Shown piece by piece: positions 18,936-27,545 of a stretch of 64,000 nt of DNA. Below the pieces are notes generated by a model. That model saw only the letters and a list, made by a program, of their open reading frames with translations. It made no database searches and was not told the origin of the DNA. Both the position numbers and the translations under genes were made by a program. Source of the stretch: CBDFKK01 sp965248815 (GTDB lineage: Bacteria; Pseudomonadota; Alphaproteobacteria; SMXP01); contig CBDFKK010000008.1 of assembly GCA_965248815.1 (NCBI GenBank), positions 2,666,001 through 2,730,000 of the forward strand, given 5' to 3'. Positions within the stretch are counted from its first letter, which is position 1. The number at the start of each line of letters is the position of its first letter.

Positions 18936-19298
18936 TCCGACGACTGACATTGCCGCCCAAGGCTTGTCGATTTTGCCGCAACCTCAGGCGAAATGACGGA
19001 GGCAAAGTTTAGAGCCTTCCTTGAACTCCCCGTCTCAAGTCTTGTCAGAATCAGCCTCTACGAGTCCGTTCATTATATATATGTAGGGACTGGTCGCATT
19101 TACAGGAAATCCTAACCGCCGGAAGCGCTATCTATGCAGTGCTAGAGAACCTCTGCATCTGGAACAAACCCAATGCGGGCATGGGTAGCAATTCACGCGA
19201 ATTCAGGTTTCCCCAACGCCATTGCCATCGCAGACGAAGCTGTCCATCATAATGGGTTAGTCGAAGTTCAGGCTTCACCTCATCAAAGGGGACTGGTT
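18936..19298. other. Intergenic region upstream of the UbiD-family gene
   Basis: 363 bases holding the promoter region of the UbiD-family gene. An AT-rich TTCATTATATATATG tract lies around 19068-19083. The in-frame extension from 19173 to 19298 lacks signal-peptide character and is treated as non-coding. Confidence 0.4.
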
Positions 19299-20963
19299 AT
19301 GTCGGTAAACACGCGCACAAAAAAGCAAAGCCAAGGGCTATCACGGCGCAACTTTATGGCCGCCACAGGCGCAGGCTTGGCCGCTGCCTCGAGCGAAACG
19401 GTGCTGGCTAGCCAGCACGCAACCGCGCCTTCGGTGTCGTCTCCGCAAGGGAGCAGTGCGCCGACCCCGCCCTTTGACACGTTTCGCGATTGGATCGCCG
19501 CGCTCGACGCCCACGGCTTGGTCATGCGCTTCGACAGAGTCGATCAGGACGCCTATGAAGGCACGTCCATCATGTACCGCTTGATTGACGAATTCGGCGT
19601 GTTCGGGGCACCCACGGTTCTGTTTGAAGAAGTCAAGATCAATGGCGAGTGGATCCAGGGCCCGGTGATTGCCAATCATTGTGGCCATTGGGACGCCGAA
19701 GCCCTCGCCTTTGGCCTCACCCCTGATCCGGTCAACAGCAACCAGTCTTTCCGCAAAGCCAGAGCCTACTTGATGGACATGATCGAAGCGGCGGGCGGCA
19801 CCAATTACCCTCAAATCGAGCCCGTTGAAGTATCGCGCGATAATGCTCTTTGCAAAGAAGTTGTTCTGCGTGGCGACGAAATCGATCTCACGCGTTTTGC
19901 CTTTATCAAAACCAACCCTGGCGATGCCGACCGCTATATCAATACGGGCTCGATCTTCACCTCGGACCCGGATATGGGACTGAACTTCGGTACCTATCGG
20001 TGTCAGCTCAAAGGTCCGCGCAAGATCGGGGTCAACCCGGAACCCGGTCAAACGGGATGGCGAATGTTGATGGCCGCCAAGGAGCGGGACGAAACCATGG
20101 CGCGCATGTCCATAGTCTTGGGCCATGATCCGATTGTGTGGATGGTCAGCAGCAGCCGGGTTGCCAACCGCCGAGGCGACGAGCCCATCAATGAGTTGGC
20201 ACTCGCCGGTGGCATCCGCGGCAAAGCGCTCGACATTGTCAAGAGCGAGACCAACGATTTTCTCGTGCCGGCCCATGCAGAGATGATCATCGAAGGGGAA
20301 GTGCCTCTTGATGACTTCGAGCCCGAAGGACCATTCGGCGAAATGTATGGCTATCTGGGGCTGCCGAAGGACGAAAACTTTTATATGAACGTGACCGCGG
20401 TCACTCACCGGCGGAACCCGTGGATCTTAAACAGTTTCACGGGCGTCTCTCGGGCCTCGCTCAAAGCGCCGGGTTCGGCTTTGTCGTTGTTGAATCTAAA
20501 ACAATTGATGCCGCAGCTTGGCGATTACCATTCGCGTAACGATGTCAAGGGCGTGACCTTTCTCAGCATTGATAAGACAGGACCAGGTCAAGGGCTCGAA
20601 ATCGGTAAGCAGTATGCCGAACTCGTTTTCACGAGCAAAATTGTCATGGTGGTGGACAGCGATCTCGACGTCATGAAGATGTCCGACATGATGGTGGCGT
20701 TCGGCTCGCGCTGGCAGCCACATCCGGCGACTCATATCTATGAGGATGCACGGGGCTTGGATCTCGATCCGAGCTCGCCCGAACGGGGCAAGACCAGCAA
20801 GATCGTCATCGATGCTACCAGGCAATGGCCCGAAGAAGGGGGACCACAGGAGTTCGCGCCGCTCAATCGGACATTGTTGGAAGAAGCGGTGCCCGATGGT
20901 TTTACCGATGTGGATGCCAAGTGGGGCGAGACCATCAAGCAGTGGGGCCGCTCCAAAGTTTAG
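19299..20963 (+). CDS. UbiD-family decarboxylase with a Tat signal
   Basis: 554 residues. The start at 19299 has AAAGGGGACTGG upstream and begins with a twin-arginine signal, SRRNFMAATGAGLAAASS. The body is a UbiD-type prenylated-FMN (de)carboxylase: MNFGTYRCQLKGPRKIGVNP-type core (here LNFGTYRCQLKG), NPEPGQTGWRMLMAAKERDE, and EGPFGEMYGYLG, containing the family's EGPFGE active-site segment. UbiD enzymes act on aromatic or alpha,beta-unsaturated acids and need prFMN made by a UbiX partner; no ubiX is present in the window. UbiD enzymes are cytoplasmic as a rule, so the Tat signal is the notable feature. The enzyme may be exported folded with its cofactor. Confidence 0.88.
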   Translation: MSVNTRTKKQSQGLSRRNFMAATGAGLAAASSETVLASQHATAPSVSSPQGSSAPTPPFDTFRDWIAALDAHGLVMRFDRVDQDAYEGTSIMYRLIDEFGVFGAPTVLFEEVKINGEWIQGPVIANHCGHWDAEALAFGLTPDPVNSNQSFRKARAYLMDMIEAAGGTNYPQIEPVEVSRDNALCKEVVLRGDEIDLTRFAFIKTNPGDADRYINTGSIFTSDPDMGLNFGTYRCQLKGPRKIGVNPEPGQTGWRMLMAAKERDETMARMSIVLGHDPIVWMVSSSRVANRRGDEPINELALAGGIRGKALDIVKSETNDFLVPAHAEMIIEGEVPLDDFEPEGPFGEMYGYLGLPKDENFYMNVTAVTHRRNPWILNSFTGVSRASLKAPGSALSLLNLKQLMPQLGDYHSRNDVKGVTFLSIDKTGPGQGLEIGKQYAELVFTSKIVMVVDSDLDVMKMSDMMVAFGSRWQPHPATHIYEDARGLDLDPSSPERGKTSKIVIDATRQWPEEGGPQEFAPLNRTLLEEAVPDGFTDVDAKWGETIKQWGRSKV

Positions 20964-21022
20964 GGAACAAGAGACTGCCCGCATGGCCTTTGACCCGCGA
21001 CGCGGGTGAGAAAACCCAAAAC

Positions 21023-21070
21023 GCAGATGTCGCCGGCGAGACCGGCGGTCGGGCCGACTACCAGTGCAAA
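21023..21070 (+). pseudogene. Orphan tail of an alpha/beta hydrolase paralogue
   Basis: 48 bases encode ADVAGETGGRADYQCK, matching the last 16 residues of the hydrolase at 17931-18935 (ADVAGATGGRAAYDYK); about 39 of 48 bases agree. The upstream part of the gene is absent and the element at 21086 follows 15 bases later, so this is the 3' stump of a deleted paralogue. Confidence 0.65.
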
Positions 21071-21085
21071 TATTGCGATAACAGA

Positions 21086-21160
21086 ATGTCTGCTTTTAAC
21101 TTGCGGATTCAACCAATGTGTTGCATCGATCGGTTGAATCCGCAGATCTAAAGCAGACAT
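21086..21160. mobile_element. 75-bp inverted-repeat element (IS30-derived MITE)
   Basis: Arms 21086-21114 and 21132-21160 are 29 bases each, pair over about 24, and begin ATGTCTGCTTTT / end AAAGCAGACAT. The inner half, 21115-21145, matches the 3' end of the IS30-type transposase remnant at 29531 with one mismatch (CAATGTGTTGC, then GGTTGAATCCGC). The element therefore looks like the two ends of an IS30-family element with the interior deleted. Confidence 0.7.
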
Positions 21161-21353
21161 CGGCAACGCCCGGGGTGATCTCGACGTGAAATCCGAGCGC
21201 AATTGTACAATCACGCACAAAGACGGTAGCAAAGTCGCAATTGATGTTATTTGAAATATAGAGCCTCGATGGCTTTTGACGGGCAATTTTAGGTCCCGCC
21301 TGCCCAGGTACGGAGATCGCCTGGCCGACGCACGCAATTGACACAGTGGAAGA

Positions 21354-21680
21354 TTACTCGTCAATGTCTAGCTCGATAATGCCGCCTGTCATTGGATCGA
21401 TGACGACTTCGGATTCAAGTCCATCATCAGATAACGGCTCAACTTCAAATACAAAGCCGCCATTGTCTTCCTCAAACTCCACCGATACGGCAAGGGCGCC
21501 TGTTTCGCTTTCTGCAATTGCAATCGCTTCGACAAGGCTGACCGAAGCCAAACGGAGCGCTTGTAATTGCTCAACATCATCCAAGTGACTTTTCTCATTG
21601 TTGGCCCGTGAAACGTCGACCAAGATTAGACTTAGGAAAGACGCCGCGGCGGCACCGAAGATAATAGATTTTGATAACAC
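21354..21680 (-). CDS. Exported PepSY-domain protein
   Basis: 108 residues. A GTG start at 21680 follows TTGGAG. A signal peptide (VLSKSIIFGAAAASFLSLILVDVSRA) precedes one PepSY-type domain: LASVSLVEAIAIAESETGALAVSVEF, then FVFEVEPL and a closing VVIDPMTGGIIELD. PepSY modules bind or modulate peptidases and occur in small periplasmic proteins of unknown role. The gene is isolated from its neighbours. Its start region abuts a low-GC gene upstream. Confidence 0.85.
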   Translation of the reverse strand: MLSKSIIFGAAAASFLSLILVDVSRANNEKSHLDDVEQLQALRLASVSLVEAIAIAESETGALAVSVEFEEDNGGFVFEVEPLSDDGLESEVVIDPMTGGIIELDIDE

Positions 21681-21904
21681 CGAATTCTCCAATTCATGTG
21701 GCGCCCTTTTTGGCGTTCCAAAACACACCCCTGTATATGACGGAACCATGAGACATCGCCCGCTATCGCGTGCCTGACGACGATTTCATGAATAGCTAGG
21801 GCGTCGAGTGGCAAATGAATCCACTTGTCTTGCCTTTGTGCTTCCGAGCCTTGGATTGGTGAATTATCAGCCTGCGGCTTGAGGAATGGAGCGGCGCCGT
21901 AAGA

Positions 21905-22867
21905 CTAATTTTTTTCGTGAGAAAGTTGCAGCAATCTAGATACAGGTATATCGACATATTTCGCTTTCTCGTTCCACGTACCAAATGTCATTCGAGCCAA
22001 TGATTCATTCAATAAAGCCATTCCCGATGCATATTCAATAATGCAAGGGATATCCAAGCGAATATTCTGGTCGTCAAATATGAAGGGTTTTGAGTTTCGC
22101 AAGAATTTAAACGGAGAATTACCCGATAACGCGTATACATAGTGCAAGAACCCGATAGGGAGACTCTTTGTGTGGGCAATTCCGATCAATTCATTACCAA
22201 CAGGAATCAACCCAGTTCCTCCTCGTAGTCTTTTGGAATAACCATTGATCTTTTTATTTTCTGAATAGATTTCGCTTTGTCCCGATTCCATATCAATTTT
22301 CAAAATGCGACACGGATTAATTCTTTGGACAGCGTACAATTGTTTTTCCACCAAGAATGGCGGCCAATTCTCCTGATAGTTTTTCTCTTCAAATTCTAAT
22401 AGACATCTATTTTCAACCTGTACGCTTTCGTCCCCTAATCTAAATTGAACATAGGACATTGCATCAGGCCGACCGTCAAATTCGTAATTTCTGGACGCGA
22501 ACATAATGTATTTGTCCGCATAAGAATTATAGAGCAAACGCCCATCTTCTTCTGAGTAGTCAGCGTTTGGTGCGCGTGAAACTTGAAAAAGTTTCTTTCC
22601 CGGCGAGAACAAATACGTGGTCGATATTCCAGGTTTTGCAATAAGTCCCTCCCTAAACCTCGAGCCTAGAGACCCCACCCTTTTGGTGACGTTCTCAAAC
22701 TGTAAACAACGCCCGTCTTTCCCATTGCAATCGAAGGATTGTATATCTTCTTCTGCCTCATGGAGTGGGCAGCAGTGCGTTTCACTGGTATCTCGTGACT
22801 GGCAATTCCTATTGATCGTACAATGAAATGAGTCCTTCGAGGAATGGACATACTGACTCTCCCGCAA
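21905..22867 (-). CDS. Glycan-related five-bladed propeller protein (GH130/mannosyltransferase-like)
   Basis: About 320 residues, with visibly lower GC than its neighbours. It starts at TTG 22867 without a clear SD; the N-terminus may be truncated. The C-terminal two-thirds shows the pattern of beta-propeller glycan enzymes related to GH130 and beta-mannosyltransferases: ENWPPFLVEKQLYAV (166-180), INPCRILKID, RGGTGLIPVG (215-224), LHYVYAL, NSKPFIFDDQ (258-267) and ARMTFGTWNEKA. It could act on a surface glycan. No glycosyltransferase cluster surrounds it, which together with the composition suggests horizontal acquisition. The family call is from memory of the motif order, not from a search. 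Confidence 0.5.
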   Translation of the reverse strand: MRESQYVHSSKDSFHCTINRNCQSRDTSETHCCPLHEAEEDIQSFDCNGKDGRCLQFENVTKRVGSLGSRFREGLIAKPGISTTYLFSPGKKLFQVSRAPNADYSEEDGRLLYNSYADKYIMFASRNYEFDGRPDAMSYVQFRLGDESVQVENRCLLEFEEKNYQENWPPFLVEKQLYAVQRINPCRILKIDMESGQSEIYSENKKINGYSKRLRGGTGLIPVGNELIGIAHTKSLPIGFLHYVYALSGNSPFKFLRNSKPFIFDDQNIRLDIPCIIEYASGMALLNESLARMTFGTWNEKAKYVDIPVSRLLQLSHEKN

Positions 22868-23419
22868 TACTCGACGGATGGCCGGGTAGTCGTCCGCATT
22901 AATTCTGAGGAAATTTTTGTCAGACCTGCTTTTGAAGAGGTCGTTGTGACCGTTCGCTTATCTCATTAGAATCCACTGTACTTGTCAGCGTGTCGCGAGT
23001 GGTGCTTTCTAGTTTCCTCTAATACTTGGACGTTCCCGTCAGGCTGGCACCGCTATTTGCACGTAGTGCGGAGATGTACTTTTGGCCTTCTCGGGTCTTG
23101 GCGTACCGATCTTCCGGTCAGTCTTGCAGTGCACAGGCAGATCATCCAAGGCCGAACAAATTATTCGGCTGTGTAAGGATTTGTGATCTTCGAGAATGAT
23201 CGGAACGGCAATTTTGGTGTCGCGGCCGCCTCATTGGTCTCGGCATTGTGGCAGCTTGTTACCTCGAGCCGACATGTGCTTAGACAGTGGCAACCGCCAA
23301 GTCCGAGGCGTTGGATCGATCACCGTAAAATAATATTAGAACGCCAAGCGACGGCTGCTATTGGCTAACAAGAGAAGAAACAGACACCTGCCTAATACGA
23401 CCGCTTACCCTGTGCGGAT
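22868..23419. other. Gene-free stretch with IS30-type inverted-repeat remnant
   Basis: About 550 bases with no supported gene. At 23411-23424 the sequence TGCGGATTCAACCG matches the terminal sequence of the IS30-type remnant (29524-29537). This remnant overlaps the stop codon of the membrane-protein gene to its right. The rest is featureless. Confidence 0.45.
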
Positions 23420-23998
23420 TCAACCGGGCCGCTTAACTGTCACCCGCCGCCATAGCGTCACCGCAGCGAAGACGATCGTCAGTATGAGGATCACCGCCTC
23501 GACAAAGGGTTTGATTGTTTTCAGAGTGCCGGCCAGATTTCCAATGGTGCGATGCTCCTCGGGGTAGCTGAAGACCACGAATAGAAACCCTACGTTTTCG
23601 AGCCAGTCCACCAGCGCAAACAGGAAGGGGAACACCAATATTCCGGCGGCCGTCAGCCGTGCGTAAAACGGACCGGGTGCTTTGTTGAACAGCCATGCCC
23701 ACAGCAGGGCAAAGAATGCCGCGCCCGCCGCTGGATAGATGTAGTCGGCCAGCGCAAACCACAGATACAGGCTGCGCGAGCGATCGGTATAGGCGGGCAG
23801 ATCCCGGTACATGGTCTCGGCGCTGATGCCGAAGTTCAGGTCGAAGGGACGCAGTCCCCCGGTGGCTTCCTGAAACGCCGGCGTCACCACACCGGCCATC
23901 ACCCAGAAAGACGCGATGGTAAGGACGAGCATCAGCAAAATGTTCCGGCCGGTCGCGCCGTCCAGCAGGATGCGGTTGTATTGGTCCAGCAGTTTCAT
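23420..23998 (-). CDS. Four-span membrane protein
   Basis: 192 residues with four hydrophobic segments (about 19-38, 78-105, 115-140, 160-183). An acidic/aromatic loop ENVGFLFVVFSYPEEHRTIG follows the third. Its ATG overlaps the stop of the upstream PQQ sugar dehydrogenase-like gene by four bases (ATGA), so translation is coupled. The stop codon TGA lies inside GGTTGAATCCGCA, an IS30-type terminal repeat fragment, so the last residues (KRPG) may have been set by a past insertion. Function is not recognised; a membrane anchor or quinone-linking role with the dehydrogenase is possible. Confidence 0.8.
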   Translation of the reverse strand: MKLLDQYNRILLDGATGRNILLMLVLTIASFWVMAGVVTPAFQEATGGLRPFDLNFGISAETMYRDLPAYTDRSRSLYLWFALADYIYPAAGAAFFALLWAWLFNKAPGPFYARLTAAGILVFPFLFALVDWLENVGFLFVVFSYPEEHRTIGNLAGTLKTIKPFVEAVILILTIVFAAVTLWRRVTVKRPG

Positions 23999-25146
23999 CG
24001 CTCTATGGGAATGATGCGGTAGATGCGGCCCGCCTCGGTCGCGAAATACAGGAGCCCGTCGGGGCCCTCGGCAATATCACGGATGCGTTCCCAGGAGTCG
24101 GGAAACAGGCGCTCCTCGTTGATCACCCTCTCACCGTCCAGGGTTAGACGAACGATTTTTCCGCGCAGCGTGCCGTTGAACAGGTCACCTTGCCACGCCG
24201 GATAACGATCGCTGGTGTAGAACGTAATGCCGGCCGGAGCGATGCCGGGCGCCCAGACTATCGCGGGCTGTTCCATGCCGGGCCGGGAGGTGCCCTCGGG
24301 CTTCTGCCCGCCCCAGATCTTTGTGCCGTGGGTAATGACGGGCCAGCCATAGTTCGCACCCTTAACGAGGACGTTGATCTCATCGCCCCCGGTGGGCCCG
24401 TGTTCTTGTTCAAAGACAAGTCCGGTTCCCGGCTGAACGGTCAACCCTTGCGGATTGCGGTGGCCGTAAGACCAGACTTCCGGTGCCGCGTCATCGCGCC
24501 CGACAAAGGGGTTGTCTTGCGGAACATTACCGTTCTCGTCCAAGCGGATCACCTTTCCGGCGTGACTTTTAAGGTCCTGGGCATTGTCGGGCACATGGCG
24601 TTCACCCACGGTGACAAAGAGATAGCGATCCGGGTCCATCACCACACGCGAGCCCCAATGCGCCGCTTCGGTGCTGTCATTGTTGGCAACGAACAGGTCC
24701 ATGAGATCGATGATCTCATTTCCCTGGAGCCGACCCCGGGCGAGTGCCGTCACACTGCCATCACCCACGGGTTTAACGTAGGTCATGTAAATCAAGCCAT
24801 TGTCGGTGAATTCCGGATCGACCATGACATCGAATAAACCGCCGCTGTCCGATTTGAATACGTCCGGCCCACCGGCGACGGGCGTGACACTAAAGTCATC
24901 GAGCGCCAACAGGTTTAATTGTCCGGCGCGTTCCGAAAAGATCATCGTGTTGCCATCGACAAAATCCATGGCCCATATGACGTTGTTGATCTTGAGAACT
25001 TCCTCCACGGCCAGAGCCATGCCTTCGGACTCAAAGGTGGCCGGTGGGACTACCGTCGTTTCGACCGTTGCTTCGATCGTTGCTTCGATCGTTGTTTCGA
25101 CGTGGGCGCCGGCAACCGCTCCGGTTATGGCGGCGGCCGTGAACAA
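23995..25146 (-). CDS. PQQ-dependent sugar dehydrogenase-like protein (GSDH family)
   Basis: About 383 residues, with a signal-like N-terminus (LFTAAAITGAVAGA). Six-bladed glucose/sorbosone dehydrogenase motifs: NVIWAMDFVDGNTMIFSERA, GLFDVMVDPEF, GERHVPDNAQDLKSHAGKVI, VWSYGHRNPQGLTVQPGTGL (conserved HRNPQG) and WEQEHGPTGGDEINVL-like FEQEHGPTGGDE. It would oxidise sugars or alcohols in the periplasm with PQQ. Residues 10-25 hold a four-residue repeat (TIEATIEATVETT) from a 12-bp DNA repeat at 25068-25105. The true start is unclear: TTG 25146 is used, and the homologous repeat at 29641 has GTG followed by KKINS where this copy reads GAC, so an ancestral start codon may be lost. Confidence 0.82.
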   Translation of the reverse strand: MFTAAAITGAVAGAHVETTIEATIEATVETTVVPPATFESEGMALAVEEVLKINNVIWAMDFVDGNTMIFSERAGQLNLLALDDFSVTPVAGGPDVFKSDSGGLFDVMVDPEFTDNGLIYMTYVKPVGDGSVTALARGRLQGNEIIDLMDLFVANNDSTEAAHWGSRVVMDPDRYLFVTVGERHVPDNAQDLKSHAGKVIRLDENGNVPQDNPFVGRDDAAPEVWSYGHRNPQGLTVQPGTGLVFEQEHGPTGGDEINVLVKGANYGWPVITHGTKIWGGQKPEGTSRPGMEQPAIVWAPGIAPAGITFYTSDRYPAWQGDLFNGTLRGKIVRLTLDGERVINEERLFPDSWERIRDIAEGPDGLLYFATEAGRIYRIIPIER

Positions 25147-25150
25147 GGAC

Positions 25151-25337
25151 GCGAAAACGGTGGAGCGCGTTGAGTTAATCTTCTTGTCTTTCGTGTCGTG
25201 ATCTTCGCGGCTACTTTATCAGAAAATATGGTCATCCCTAGGGATATACGTCTGTTGTGAAACGCACCCGATGACCAACCGCGCCTTCTTCGTCTGCTTT
25301 TAGCGGCTAAGCAGCCGTGATTTCGTTCAGCTGACTA
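25151..25337. repeat. Long dispersed repeat, copy 1
   Basis: 187 bases that recur at 27776-27962 without indels and with roughly ten or slightly more differences, and in part at 29641-29750. It covers the 5' region of the PQQ sugar dehydrogenase gene. The minus strand can encode KKINSTRS just before the signal peptide. The plus strand contains GTGAAACGCACCCGATGA, a dead counterpart of the lipoprotein start at 29735. It looks like an ancestral divergent promoter segment. Confidence 0.8.
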
Positions 25338-25432
25338 TGCCCGATTAAAGAAGCGGACATCGCAACCGGCATCTAAGTAGGTCTAAATACAGTTGATCGC
25401 GCAGTTCCAGAAATCGACATCTAAGTGAGCGA

Positions 25433-26356
25433 TCAATACTTCAACATGGGTGGTCCGTGTGCGAACGTCCATGCCTCGTAAGACACGAAACTGACCGTAA
25501 ATTCATCTTCAAACAAATGATCTTCGAACCAGGCTCGCCTCATGCGATCTTGTGCTGCCAGATCTTCATCGGAGTATTCTTGATCTTTTCGCTTTTCGAG
25601 TACCTCAATATAGGCATCGAAGAAGGTCTCGAATGTTCCGCTTACATGGTTGAAATTCTTTTGCGTAATAGCGAAGGGGTCGGACGTATAGAAACTGACA
25701 CCGGAACAAGCCAAATTAATTGCCTCATGCCGCGGTCCTGAGCAATTCGTTTCGCGATAGGGGGCAACGTCGACACCATATTTTTCAAAGACAGCATCGA
25801 CTTTAGCTCTCATCTCAGCAAAGTCTTCCTCAAATCGTGTGGCCGGTGCAATTTGCATGACGCCGCCCACCCTCGACTTTCCCCCCTTCTCATATTGGAA
25901 GATCATGGTGATATGGAGCAGGCCAACCAATGGCGTCTTCGGTTGCAAGTCGATCATTACATACCGATTCCAAAGCGGCTCACCCAGAAAAGGCGGAAAG
26001 TCCGAGTGCGTAATATCGGTCGTAAGTCCGGCCTTTTCAATCACGCTACCCCGAGCAACCCTGACACGACGACTTGATTTCTCGTCGTTAAATTCCCGAT
26101 CTTCTACTTCCGCATTGCCATTGAAACGTTCGACGGTATTGAAAAATTTACCCTCCATTTTGCCGACAAAGGCAACCATTTGATCTGCCAATTGAGCTTG
26201 CTCAGGTGTCAGCGCTTGATAGTCATCGCCGGGTTCAGCCGCTTCGATCTCTAGAGGTAAAAAGCATATGGATGTCACAAGAAGGAAGACTCTAAATCCG
26301 TGTCGAACGCGATCGCGTAAGAAAAAGACATAATTTTGAGACAAGAGGATACACAT
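25433..26356 (-). CDS. Exported coproporphyrinogen-oxidase (HemF)-like protein, probably non-catalytic
   Basis: 307 residues. The start at 26356 follows GAGGAG. Hydrophobic residues 22-39 form a signal peptide ending IEA. The mature part follows the order of HemF: VIEKAG (105-110), PKTPLVGLLH (139-148), GGVMQIAPATRFEEDF (164-179), EKYGVDVAPY (191-200), FFDAYIEVLEKRKDQEY (245-261) and WFEDHLFEDEFTVSF (276-290). HemF has HANVR, GGGFDLTPYYPFEED and RRGRYVEFN in the corresponding places. Here the His is kept (H148), but the Arg of HANVR and the Asp of FDLTPYY are replaced. So it is probably not an active decarboxylase; a tetrapyrrole-binding role is possible. The assignment rests on motif order recalled from memory. 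Confidence 0.6.
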   Translation of the reverse strand: MCILLSQNYVFFLRDRVRHGFRVFLLVTSICFLPLEIEAAEPGDDYQALTPEQAQLADQMVAFVGKMEGKFFNTVERFNGNAEVEDREFNDEKSSRRVRVARGSVIEKAGLTTDITHSDFPPFLGEPLWNRYVMIDLQPKTPLVGLLHITMIFQYEKGGKSRVGGVMQIAPATRFEEDFAEMRAKVDAVFEKYGVDVAPYRETNCSGPRHEAINLACSGVSFYTSDPFAITQKNFNHVSGTFETFFDAYIEVLEKRKDQEYSDEDLAAQDRMRRAWFEDHLFEDEFTVSFVSYEAWTFAHGPPMLKY

Positions 26357-26408
26357 TGATTTACTCCTCGTTTAAGTCGGCCATAAAGTCTGACCTCACT
26401 GTTTCACT

Positions 26409-26978
26409 TCATTCAGGTGGATCAAGCTGCATCAATATGACCCGGTGCCCATCGTTATCCGTGAACAGAAGCTCGTTGCGGGCCGGGTTGGATAGTCTAT
26501 AGATGTTCTTTATTTCACACCCGGCCTCGATGAGTTGATCGCACAGAGGCTCGAGATCTCTTTGCACTTCGATAATCAGCACACTGGGAAAAAGACCGGT
26601 GGGCTGGGATAAGTCCACGCCCTTCACTTCGGTGAAACCGATATTACCGAATTTTCCGGGAACGCTGCTGACAAAAGCGATGCGCGTATCGGCTTCGGCG
26701 GGGATGTTCAATACATCGTGCATAAAATCGGTGATAGGCCCAGCCACGGCATTGACTTCGAACCCAAGAATGTCGCGATAGACACGAAGCGTTCTGTCTA
26801 GGTCGGCAACGAGGAAATTGGTTCTATGCACATAAGGATCCACCTCCGCCAATACGACGGGCGGTGGGCCTGCCGTGTGGCTGCCGGCGTTGACGGTTAC
26901 GGGTGAAATCAAGATTACGAGAGAGATTACGATTGACGACACAGACGACGAATAAGTTGACGAAATGCAATTTAGCAT
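26409..26978 (-). CDS. Exported VOC/glyoxalase-fold protein
   Basis: 189 residues. The start at 26978 (MLNCISSTYSSS) follows GGAAAG. The signal peptide ends VNA. One vicinal-oxygen-chelate module pair: VHRTNFLVADLDRTLRVYRDILGFEV at the front and NELLFTDNDGHRVILMQL at the end. His and Glu positions typical of metal ligands are partly present. VOC proteins are usually cytoplasmic dioxygenases, lyases or resistance proteins, so export is unusual. The upstream neighbour is the broken FGE-like gene on the other strand, and the downstream neighbour is the HemF-like exported protein. Confidence 0.82.
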   Translation of the reverse strand: MLNCISSTYSSSVSSIVISLVILISPVTVNAGSHTAGPPPVVLAEVDPYVHRTNFLVADLDRTLRVYRDILGFEVNAVAGPITDFMHDVLNIPAEADTRIAFVSSVPGKFGNIGFTEVKGVDLSQPTGLFPSVLIIEVQRDLEPLCDQLIEAGCEIKNIYRLSNPARNELLFTDNDGHRVILMQLDPPE

Positions 26979-27049
26979 GGGTCTTTCCGTTTCGATTAAG
27001 TTTAGGTTGTGCCCAACGAACAAGTTTTTTGAGAGGGATACTCTATCCG

Positions 27050-27545
27050 AGGCTATACCAGAATCGCAAATTCTCAATCACTGTCGTCCCCAACCAACCG
27101 TTTGCGGTTGGTAAGTTCGAGATTACATGCAGTCAATACAATGACTTTATAACAGCTATCAACCGTAACAGTGTGGATGAGTGCTCTTATTGGACGGAGA
27201 CGGGTCCTGTTCATGATGTTGAACATACCTGGCGCAATCCGAATTTTGAACAGACGGACAATGATCCCGTACTTTGTGTCAATTGGTATGATGCGCAAGC
27301 TTACATCTCATGGGCTTAGCGAAAAGACGGAACGGACTTATCGTCTTTTGAGCGAAGCGGAATGGGAATATGCGGCCCGGGCGGGCGCCGGTGGACAAAA
27401 TTATTGGCATGCTATTCATGACGAACAATGTGCTCACGGCAACGGTGCTGATGTGAGCCTTAAACCTTTTCTCAGTTTGCCAACGGCCGCCACCTGTAAC
27501 GACGAAGCCCCGTTTACAGCGACTTACGAAATCCTGCACAATCTC
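27050..27545 (+). pseudogene. Formylglycine-generating-enzyme-like (SUMF) pseudogene
   Basis: The first half reads KFSITVVPNQPFAVGKFEIT, then NPNFEQTDNDPVLCVNWYDA and ISWA, ending at a stop. Shifting one base within the GGG at 27312-27314 restores SWLSEKTERTYRLLSEAEWE, matching the FGE-like paralogue at 54738-55634 (TWLGQKTGNAYRLLTEAEWE). One extra G therefore explains the frameshift. The frame then runs to SLPTAATCND and decays; the C-terminal half (GNLWEW, RGGSW region) is missing. The N-terminal start is also lost. Confidence 0.8.

Noticed and set aside
19341..20408. Minus-strand frame of 355 residues
   Set aside because: Antisense to the UbiD-family gene; no recognisable domain and His-rich shadow composition.
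22982..23368. Small plus-strand frames in the gap before the four-span protein
   Set aside because: No SD, no hydrophobic pattern or similarity; treated as gene-free.
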